A stretch of DNA of 6,312 nucleotides, from contig DASRSS010000292.1 in assembly GCA_035656335.1 (NCBI GenBank), positions 1 through 6,312 of the forward strand, written 5' to 3'. The DNA comes from DASRSS01 sp035656335 (GTDB lineage Bacteria > Actinomycetota > Actinomycetes > Mycobacteriales > Jatrophihabitantaceae). Of this stretch, positions 1-5,127 are shown one piece after another. Below the pieces are notes generated by a model, which did no database searches, was not told the DNA's origin, and saw only the letters and a program-made list of their open reading frames with translations. Each line of letters begins with the position of its first letter. The stretch's first letter is position 1. Made by a program: the position numbers and the translations under genes.

Positions 1-363
1 CCGGGCGCCGCCCAGCAGGCCAGTGCCGCACTGACCGCGCTGCTGAAGGCGACGAACACGAAGTGGGCCGCCGCCACCGTCGGCTCGCAGTCCGCGGCAC
101 CGCTCGAGCTCGCCAGCGGCAAGGCGGTGATGGCGATCGGCGGCTTCAACGGCACCGACGCCACCCCGACCCTGGCGCAGTTCAAAGCGTTCGTCGCGGC
201 CGGCGAGATCGGCTACTTCGTCGCGACCGGCCAGGGCGCCGGGCGCGGTCCCGGCGGCCAAGGCACCGGCAGTGCGATCTCCAGCTGGGTGGCCGCGCAC
301 TTCTCCGTGACGACGGTCGGCGGCAGCACCGTCTACGACCTGACCACGGCGGCGACGCCGTGA
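1..363 (+). CDS. GT39/ArnT-like membrane glycosyltransferase, C-terminal fragment
   Basis: The frame is open from the first base and ends at TGA 361-363, giving 120 visible residues; the start and the multi-membrane-spanning catalytic part lie left of the window. The fragment matches the extracytoplasmic C-terminal domain of actinobacterial GT39 / YkcB-like putative mannosyltransferases. It has a W-A-A-A-T-V-G-S segment (residues 22-29), the family-typical VMAIGGFNGTD (43-53), PTLAQF (56-61) and G-E-I-G-Y-F (68-73). A Gly-rich linker follows (77-90), then SAISSWV (91-97) and a closing GG-x-x-VYDL. Family knowledge: these enzymes use polyprenyl-phosphate-linked sugars to glycosylate envelope acceptors. 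The actual donor and acceptor cannot be told from this fragment. The gene converges on ccsB with 7 bp between stop codons, so it is probably not functionally tied to the cytochrome genes. Family placement is fairly sure; the specific role is not. Confidence 0.8.
   Translation, partial: PGAAQQASAALTALLKATNTKWAAATVGSQSAAPLELASGKAVMAIGGFNGTDATPTLAQFKAFVAAGEIGYFVATGQGAGRGPGGQGTGSAISSWVAAHFSVTTVGGSTVYDLTTAATP
345..362. terminator. Short hairpin at the convergent gene junction, possible bidirectional terminator
   Basis: CACGGCG (345-351) and CGCCGTG (356-362) form a perfect 7-bp stem closed by a 4-nt loop (GCGA on the + strand, a GNRA-type loop). The right arm overlaps the first two bases of the glycosyltransferase stop codon. 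On the minus strand the hairpin begins 8 nt beyond the ccsB stop. It is thus placed to end transcripts from both sides. No T-run follows on either strand, so it is not a classical intrinsic terminator, and 7-bp GC stems are common by chance in such GC-rich DNA. Confidence 0.3.
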
Positions 364-370
364 CGGGCGG

Positions 371-1381
371 TCAGCTCAGGCCGGCGTACGAGTGCAGCCC
401 CGAGATCACCATGTTGACGATCACGAAGTTGAAGATGATCGACGCGAAGCCCGCCAGGTTCACCCAGGCGGCGGCGCGTCCCTTCCAACCCGCGGTCGCG
501 CGCGCGTGCAGGTAGCACGCGTAGACGACCCAGACGATGAACGCCCAGGTCTCCTTCGGGTCCCAGCCCCAGTAGCGGCCCCAGGCGGCCTCGGCCCAGA
601 TCGCGCCGCAGATGATCGCGACCGTGTAGAGCGGGAACGAGAACGCGACGATCCGGTACGCGGCCTTGTCGAGCGCGGTGACGTCCGGCAGCCGCGCGGC
701 GAGCGCGCCGAGCGACCCGGGACGGTATCCCGGCCGGACGCTGACCCGGTCGTGGCGGCTCTTCAGCAGGTACAGCACGGTCAGCACGGCGCTCACCATC
801 AGCGCGCCCTCGGCGACGGACACGAGCGTGACGTGGATGGCCAGCCAGTACGACTGCAGCGCCGGCACCAGGGGCTGCGCCTTGGAGTAGAACACCGTGC
901 CGGCAAGGAACATCAGCAAAATCACCGGCAGCAGGATGATCCCGCCAAGGTGGCGCAGCTGCGGCAGCTTCCAGAGCAGCGCCACGAACGCGATCACCCC
1001 GACGAGCCCGGCCACCGAGGAGAACTCGTACATGTTGCTCCACGGCACCGCGTCCACGGCGATCGCGCGGACCGCGATGGACGTACCGTGCATGAGCACG
1101 CCGAGGATCGTGATCGCGAACGAGAACCGTCCGATCCGGTCGGCGAAGGAGCGTTCCTCGGCAGGAGCAACCGGCGGGTCGATGAGCTCCGCGGCAGGCG
1201 GGCCTCCGGCGCCGACGAGTTCACGCACGGGCGCCGCAACCGGGACCGTCGCGGCGATCCGTCCCTTACGGCCGAACGCGTACTCGGCGGTGAAGCCCAC
1301 CATGGCCAGCGCGTAGGTCGCGATCGAGGTCGTGAACAGCGTGTCGGACAGATGCGCCATCGAGCCGTCGATACCAGCCAC
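371..1381 (-). CDS. ccsB: Cytochrome c biogenesis protein CcsB (ResC/CcsA family, WWD heme-handling protein)
   Basis: This 336-aa polytopic membrane protein is the heme-handling half of the System II synthase that exports heme and ligates it to apocytochrome c outside the cytoplasm. About eight membrane segments are visible (roughly 13-35, 84-107, 118-137, 144-163, 178-206, 241-263, 278-296, 306-328). The WWD motif, WGRYWGWDPKETW (267-279), lies between segments 6 and 7. By comparison with studied CcsBA proteins, H183 and H330 (GLHSY) should be the external heme-ligand histidines flanking WWD, and H292 (YLHAR) the transmembrane one. A variable Ala/Pro/Glu-rich linker (38-83) follows the first segment. 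The GTG start at 1381 is chosen because AAGGAG lies 6 nt upstream, inside the last resB codons; the Met at residue 8 (1360) has no such site. The gene follows resB by 3 nt and closes the operon. Identification is firm. Confidence 0.96.
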   Translation of the reverse strand: MAGIDGSMAHLSDTLFTTSIATYALAMVGFTAEYAFGRKGRIAATVPVAAPVRELVGAGGPPAAELIDPPVAPAEERSFADRIGRFSFAITILGVLMHGTSIAVRAIAVDAVPWSNMYEFSSVAGLVGVIAFVALLWKLPQLRHLGGIILLPVILLMFLAGTVFYSKAQPLVPALQSYWLAIHVTLVSVAEGALMVSAVLTVLYLLKSRHDRVSVRPGYRPGSLGALAARLPDVTALDKAAYRIVAFSFPLYTVAIICGAIWAEAAWGRYWGWDPKETWAFIVWVVYACYLHARATAGWKGRAAAWVNLAGFASIIFNFVIVNMVISGLHSYAGLS

Positions 1382-1384
1382 GCC

Positions 1385-2932
1385 TCACTCCTTCCCGGCG
1401 GGCACAGCCACGGGCCGCACCGCCGTTCCCGCCGTCTGCAGCCGTTCGAGCAGCGCGGCGAACTCCGCGGTGAAGTTGCCGGAGTCGCTGCGGGCCAGGC
1501 CGCCGACGCTGACAACGGTAGGTGATCCGTCCGAGGGATCGGACGGTGGGGTGATCCGCAGCCACACCCGGCGGCGGCGGATGCCGAGCGAGCCGATCAG
1601 CCCGAGCACCATCGCCACGACGGCGATCAGCAGGTAGCCCTGCGTGGGGTCGTGGCTGACCTGGATGCTCGCGTACGGCTTCCACCCGTCGAAGGTGACC
1701 TTCACGCCGTTGCTGAACGTCTTGCTCTGGCCGATCTTCAGGCTGGCCTGGCCGATCTTCTTGAGCGCGGACGTGTCCAGCGAGTAGACCGACTCCGGCT
1801 GCCCGTTGGGGTTCACGTCGCCGACGTAGACGAACATGTCCAGCATCGGGTGGTTCACCTGCGGCGAGGTCGAGATCAGCCCGTTCGGCGACTCGCCGGG
1901 GGTCGGCGCGAAGATCCCGGAGATGCCGACGTCCTGGTGTGCGCCGGGCTTGCCGGTCTCCTTGAAGGCGCCCTCGGAAAGGAACGTGGTCGCGTCCGAC
2001 GGCACGAACGCCTGTGTGTCGGTGATCGTCTCGCCGTCCGGCATGCGCACGGTGATCGTGGGCGAGAAGCCGTGACTGATCAGGTAGACGCGGTCGCCCT
2101 CCAGCCGCAGCGGATGGTTGACCGTGATCGTGTCGCGCTGCTTGGGCGCGTCCAGGTTCTTCTGGTACGTGACGTCCGCGGCGAACTTCGACGGCTCGCC
2201 GGTCTTGGTGTACGTGGCGGTGAAGCTGTTCAGCCGGTCGATGCAGAACGGTGCCAGGTCCGCGCTGCCGTTCGCCGCGAGCCGGCCGGGCTTCCACGAG
2301 TCGTAGGACGGGATGACGTTGCAGAACCCGTCGCCCTGCGTGACGATCACGCTGCCCTGGTACTTGTACAGCTGCCCGATCGCGATCAGCACCAGGCCGG
2401 CCAGCAGTGCGACGTGGAACAGCAGGTTGCCGGTCTCGCGGCTGTAGCCCTTCTCGGCCGAGAGCGTGACGGCGCCGGACGCCTCCACCCGCCGGGTGAC
2501 CCGCCAGCGGCGACCGAGCGTGCGGCGTGCCGCGTCTGCGTAGGCGTCGGCGGACTCGGCCACGTCGAACGCGCCGTTCTCGGGCAGCCGGTTGAGGTTG
2601 CGCGGAGCGGGCAGCGGCTTGCGGATCAACGCGCGCGCATGCAGCCGGATGCGCGGGATCAGGCAGCCGACGAGCGAGACGAACAGCAGCAGGTAGATCG
2701 CGGCGAACCACACCGAGCCGAACACGTCGTACATGCCGAGGTGGTCGAGCAGCCGTCCCCACGCGCCGTGCGAGGCGATGTAGCTGTTCGTCTTGTCCGG
2801 GTTCAGCGGACGCTGCGGCAGGATCGAACCGGGCACCGCCGCGACCGCGAGCAGGAACAGCAGGATCAGCGCGGTGCGCATGCTGGTCAGCCGGCGCCAC
2901 GCGATCCGCAGCGGACGGATCACTGTCTTCAT
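1385..2932 (-). CDS. resB: Cytochrome c biogenesis protein ResB (Ccs1 family)
   Basis: This 515-aa protein is the partner of CcsB in the System II heme export and cytochrome c synthase complex. Visible layout: Arg-rich N-terminus, membrane segments at about 19-37, 73-92 and 169-188, a large extracytoplasmic domain (189-430), a fourth segment (431-451) followed by IRRRR, and a cytoplasmic tail to 515. Family-like motifs are D-V-F-G-S-V-W-F (69-76), G-N-L-L-F-H (168-173) with H173 in segment 3, N-H-P-L-R-L (272-277), I-S-H-G-F (285-289), and F-D-G-W-K-P-Y before the last segment. Two cysteines, C204 and C230, lie in the external domain. The ATG at 2932 overlaps the ccdA stop as ATGA. No good Shine-Dalgarno precedes it, so coupling to ccdA is likely; Met18 is a less likely start. 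The tail (455-515) is less hydrophobic and Ser/Pro/Asp-rich near 461-472. Identification is firm; residue roles are by analogy. Confidence 0.95.
   Translation of the reverse strand: MKTVIRPLRIAWRRLTSMRTALILLFLLAVAAVPGSILPQRPLNPDKTNSYIASHGAWGRLLDHLGMYDVFGSVWFAAIYLLLFVSLVGCLIPRIRLHARALIRKPLPAPRNLNRLPENGAFDVAESADAYADAARRTLGRRWRVTRRVEASGAVTLSAEKGYSRETGNLLFHVALLAGLVLIAIGQLYKYQGSVIVTQGDGFCNVIPSYDSWKPGRLAANGSADLAPFCIDRLNSFTATYTKTGEPSKFAADVTYQKNLDAPKQRDTITVNHPLRLEGDRVYLISHGFSPTITVRMPDGETITDTQAFVPSDATTFLSEGAFKETGKPGAHQDVGISGIFAPTPGESPNGLISTSPQVNHPMLDMFVYVGDVNPNGQPESVYSLDTSALKKIGQASLKIGQSKTFSNGVKVTFDGWKPYASIQVSHDPTQGYLLIAVVAMVLGLIGSLGIRRRRVWLRITPPSDPSDGSPTVVSVGGLARSDSGNFTAEFAALLERLQTAGTAVRPVAVPAGKE
1388..1393 (-). 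promoter_or_regulatory. Shine-Dalgarno AAGGAG that fixes the ccsB GTG start
   Basis: AAGGAG on the minus strand sits 6 nt before the GTG at 1381. It is made by the last two sense codons of resB (Lys-Glu, AAG GAG) just before the TGA, so a ribosome ending resB covers it. This supports the GTG start and suggests translational coupling of ResB and CcsB, which work as one complex. Confidence 0.75.
1527..1546. repeat. 8-bp perfect hairpin inside 3' resB, flanked by a 9-bp direct repeat
   Basis: CCGTCCGA (1527-1534) and TCGGACGG (1539-1546) are perfect inverted copies around a 4-nt spacer. The 9-mer GGTGATCCG occurs just outside on both sides (1521-1529 and 1550-1558). The region codes for the Pro/Ser/Asp-rich stretch after the last ResB membrane segment (about residues 461-472), about 145 nt upstream of the ccsB start. 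It may be an mRNA structure or only a by-product of the repeated P-S-D coding. Confidence 0.4.
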
Positions 2933-3693
2933 ATGCTGATTCCCGCGTTCGGGCCGACCGAGTTGCGCAGCTCGGCCATCCACGTCGTCCAGTCGCCAGT
3001 CACCAGCAGCACGCCGATCACGATCAGCAGCACCCCGCCGACACGGCTGACGAACGCCATGTGCCGGCGGACGAATCCGAGCGCGCCGGTCACCCAGCCG
3101 ATGCCCAGCGCGACGAGCACGAACGGGATGCCGAGGCCGATGCAGTAGCAGGCCATCAGGAACGCGCCGCGGCCGGCGGTGCCGGAGATCAGCGACATGT
3201 TGTAGACCGCACCGAACGTCGGGGTCAGGCACGGCGTCCAGGCGGCGCCGAACGCGGCACCGAGCAGCGGCGCGCCGAGCAGGCCGGACGCGGGCAGCCG
3301 GTGCACCTTGAACTCGCGCTGCAACAGACCGAAGCCGCCGAGGAACACGACGCCCATGACGATCGTGACGACACCGAGCCAGCGCGCGATCTCGTTCGTG
3401 TGGTCGCGCACCTCCGCGCCGAGGCTGCCGAACAGCACGCCGCCGAGGACGAAGATCGCCGAGAAGCCGACGACGAACAACACGGCGCCGGCGACCATGC
3501 GGCCCTGGCTCGGACGCGTCCGGTTGCCCTGCTCGCCGGACAGGCCCGCCACGTAGGACAGGTAGCCGGGGACGAGCGGCAGCACGCAGGGCGACAGGAA
3601 GCCGACCAGTCCGACGAGGACCGCGACCGCCGCGGCGACCAGCAGTGGGCCGTCGTTCACCGCATGGGACAACCCGGCGTCGGCGAGCGGCAC
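2929..3693 (-). CDS. ccdA: CcdA-family transmembrane thiol-disulfide reductant conductor
   Basis: This 254-aa polytopic membrane protein passes electrons from cytoplasmic thioredoxin across the membrane to an external thioredoxin-like protein, as the DsbD beta domain does. About six hydrophobic segments are visible. The two redox cysteines are C36 in FLSPCVLPLVPGYLSY and C155 in AWTPCLTPTFGAVY, each in the family's Pro-Cys context near a membrane segment. Two further cysteines, C182 and C184 (A-C-Y-C-I-G-L-G-I-P-F), lie in the next hydrophobic segment. The start is taken as GTG at 3693, 2 nt after the TAG of the thioredoxin-like gene. Upstream codons in this frame lie inside that gene, and the next GTG (codon 12) would trim the N-terminus without a better ribosome site. 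No strong Shine-Dalgarno is present, so coupled translation is likely. The stop overlaps resB (ATGA). Identification is firm; the start is moderately sure. Confidence 0.93.
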   Translation of the reverse strand: MPLADAGLSHAVNDGPLLVAAAVAVLVGLVGFLSPCVLPLVPGYLSYVAGLSGEQGNRTRPSQGRMVAGAVLFVVGFSAIFVLGGVLFGSLGAEVRDHTNEIARWLGVVTIVMGVVFLGGFGLLQREFKVHRLPASGLLGAPLLGAAFGAAWTPCLTPTFGAVYNMSLISGTAGRGAFLMACYCIGLGIPFVLVALGIGWVTGALGFVRRHMAFVSRVGGVLLIVIGVLLVTGDWTTWMAELRNSVGPNAGISI

Positions 3694-3695
3694 GA

Positions 3696-4304
3696 CTACG
3701 CCCCAGGCCCGGATGAGGTGGGTTCGGCCAGCAGCTTGTTCAGCACCGGCTCGAGATCCTTCGGCGTGAGCGCCCCGATGTAGACCGCGGCCACCCGCTG
3801 CTGCTTGTCGATCAGCACCGTGAACGGCAGGCCCTGCGCGGGCAGGTGGCCGAGCTGCAGCGCCGCCTTGCCCTGCTGGTCGTAGACGATCGGGAAGCTG
3901 ATGTTGTTGTCCTTGACGAAGGACTCGGCCTTGCCGCGCTGATCCTTGAAGTCGATGCCGACGAAGTCCACGCCCTTGGACTTGTACGCGCGGTAGACGC
4001 TGTCGAACTGCGGCGTCTCGATCTGGCAGGGCGGGCACCAGCTGGCCCAGAAGTTGATGACGACGACCTTGCCCGCGCTGCTGGCCAGATTGAACCCGTC
4101 GCCGTTCAGCAGCTTGCCGGTGACGTCGCCGACCCGCTTGCGGTCGGCCGGCTTCCAGGTCTGGCCCGGGTCGCTGGCGCTGACGAACCGGAACTGGTTG
4201 CCGGCGGTCTGGTCCACGGCGTTCTTGCCGCTGCAACCCGTCACGAGCCCGGCGGCGGCAAGTGCCGCGCAGGCCAGCGCGATCGGGACCAGTCGCAGTT
4301 TCAT
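3696..4304 (-). CDS. TlpA/ResA-like thiol-disulfide lipoprotein for cytochrome c maturation
   Basis: This 202-aa envelope protein is predicted to reduce the CXXCH cysteines of apocytochrome c before heme attachment, drawing electrons from the neighbouring CcdA. The N-terminus is a lipoprotein signal: M-K-L-R, a hydrophobic stretch (5-22) and the lipobox V-T-G-C with lipidated C24. The thioredoxin fold follows: VVVINFWASWCPPC, with the active site C90-P-P-C93, then E96-T-P, F-V-G-I-D (114-118), and Q-G-L-P-F, where P160 is the expected cis-proline facing the active site. The ATG at 4304 puts the signal peptide at the exact N-terminus; the upstream region has only a weak GGAC. The gene follows the phosphatase after 85 nt and precedes ccdA by 2 nt. 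It corresponds to ResA (Bacillus) or CcsX (Corynebacterium). Its active site is CPPC rather than the CEPC of ResA. The role is well supported by context. Confidence 0.92.
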   Translation of the reverse strand: MKLRLVPIALACAALAAAGLVTGCSGKNAVDQTAGNQFRFVSASDPGQTWKPADRKRVGDVTGKLLNGDGFNLASSAGKVVVINFWASWCPPCQIETPQFDSVYRAYKSKGVDFVGIDFKDQRGKAESFVKDNNISFPIVYDQQGKAALQLGHLPAQGLPFTVLIDKQQRVAAVYIGALTPKDLEPVLNKLLAEPTSSGPGA

Positions 4305-4389
4305 CGCCGTCCAGTGTGCGGCACGCGGTCAGCCGCCCCGACACCGCCTCAGCATCCTGTGGGCCCGGTCAATCCGCCCTGTGCGCGGG

Positions 4390-5028
4390 TCAGGCGCCCG
4401 CGCCGTGACCGGGCGGCAGCGTGGCGGCCGGCTCGGCGTAGTCGATCGCGGTGATCGCGTCGCCGTCGAAGGTGAACGACGTCACCGAGGCCAGGCTGCA
4501 GTCGCGGTTGCGCGGGTCGTGGAACAGCCGTTTGCCCTCCGCGCTGCGGCGCGCGCAGACGATCGGCAGCTGGTGGCTCACGCACACCGCCTCGGCGTCC
4601 GGCCCGATCGCGGCGGCGGCGTCGCGTGCCGCCCGGGCCGCGGTGAGGACGCGCGCGGCGATCTGCACGTACGGCTCGCCCCAGGACGGACGGAACGGGT
4701 TGCGGTAGTACTTGAACAGGCTCGGGTCGCGGAACAACCCGGCGCCGCCCGCGACCGGCTTGCCCTCCAGGTGGTTGCTCGCCTCGATCAGCCGCTCGTC
4801 CGTCTCGATGGCCAGGCCGAGCGCGTCCGCCAGCGGTTGCGCGGTCTGCTGGGCGCGCTCGAGCGGGGACGAGACGAGGTAGCCGATCGGCCGCTGCGCC
4901 AGGTACTCGGCGGCGAGCTTGGCCTGCGCGACGCCCAGGTCCGACAGCCGGAAGCCGGGCAGCCGGCCGTAGAGCACGTGGCCCGGGTTGTGGACCTCGC
5001 CGTGACGCAGCAGGTGGACGGTAGTCAT
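4390..5028 (-). CDS. Histidine phosphatase superfamily protein (phosphoglycerate-mutase-like)
   Basis: This 212-aa soluble protein belongs to branch 1 of the histidine phosphatase superfamily. The full catalytic set is visible: L-R-H-G (7-10) with R8 and the phospho-accepting H9, R58 in S-S-P-L-E-R-A, E83 in D-E-R-L-I-E-A-S-N, and H152 in V-S-H-Q. A segment P-F-R-P-S-W-G-E-P-Y (111-120) looks characteristic of this subgroup. It should be an active phosphatase or mutase, but the substrate cannot be read from sequence. The length fits a phosphatase rather than a cofactor-dependent glycolytic mutase, which is usually longer. The ATG at 5028 is chosen because GGAGG lies 8 nt upstream; a TTG at 5055 would add nine residues and is less likely. 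It lies between hemL and the ccs genes, a placement I recall for Rv0525 in M. tuberculosis, so a link to heme or cytochrome biogenesis is possible but unproven. Confidence 0.9.
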   Translation of the reverse strand: MTTVHLLRHGEVHNPGHVLYGRLPGFRLSDLGVAQAKLAAEYLAQRPIGYLVSSPLERAQQTAQPLADALGLAIETDERLIEASNHLEGKPVAGGAGLFRDPSLFKYYRNPFRPSWGEPYVQIAARVLTAARAARDAAAAIGPDAEAVCVSHQLPIVCARRSAEGKRLFHDPRNRDCSLASVTSFTFDGDAITAIDYAEPAATLPPGHGAGA

Positions 5029-5036
5029 CCCGCCAT

Positions 5037-5041
5037 CCTCC
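5037..5041 (-). promoter_or_regulatory. Shine-Dalgarno GGAGG for the histidine phosphatase
   Basis: GGAGG on the minus strand lies 8 nt before the ATG at 5028 and favours that start over the TTG at 5055. It is about 20 nt downstream of the large inverted repeat, so the site stays outside the stem if the hairpin forms. Confidence 0.7.
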
Positions 5042-5060
5042 CAGGCTCCTGCCAACCCCC

Positions 5061-5119
5061 GCTTTCCACCTTTCAGCGGTGCGATTCGGGCAGATTTACG
5101 CCGCTGAAAGGTGGAAAGC
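5061..5119. repeat. Perfect 19-bp inverted repeat in the hemL-phosphatase gap
   Basis: The left arm GCTTTCCACCTTTCAGCGG (5061-5079) and right arm CCGCTGAAAGGTGGAAAGC (5101-5119) are exact reverse complements around a 21-nt spacer. In + strand RNA one G-U and one G-C pair could extend the stem inward. On the transcribed minus strand the element starts 8 nt after the hemL stop. It is followed by GGGGG rather than a T-run, so it is not a classical intrinsic terminator. The arms and spacer have clearly less G+C than the surroundings (11 of 19 arm pairs are G-C). It could be a U-less actinobacterial terminator, a 3' stabiliser of hemL mRNA, a protein-binding palindrome, or one copy of a dispersed palindromic repeat. 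No other copy is seen in the window. Confidence 0.9.
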
Positions 5120-5127
5120 CGAGTGAG

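Noticed and set aside
1652..3148. Long + strand open frame antisense to resB and ccdA
   Set aside because: The composition is Arg/Asp/Val/Gln-rich with no recognisable domain; it mirrors the codon bias of the genes on the other strand.
2929..4344. Reading ccdA as a 471-aa protein starting at 4344, fused to an upstream domain
   Set aside because: The upstream part is an out-of-frame reading of the thioredoxin-like gene, whose own frame gives a clear lipobox and CPPC site. A separate ccdA start 2 nt after that gene's stop is the normal arrangement.
4305..4389. Possible promoter for the ccs block: TTGACC on the minus strand at 4372-4367
   Set aside because: No credible -10 hexamer lies 16-18 nt downstream of it; the matching position reads AGGCGG. 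A promoter in this 85-nt gap is possible but not supported by the sequence alone.
4356..4392. Imperfect direct repeat (CCTGTGGGCCCGGTCA and CCTGTGCGCGGGTCA) near the phosphatase stop codon
   Set aside because: It is short, mismatched and partly coding, in GC-rich DNA where such likeness arises by chance.
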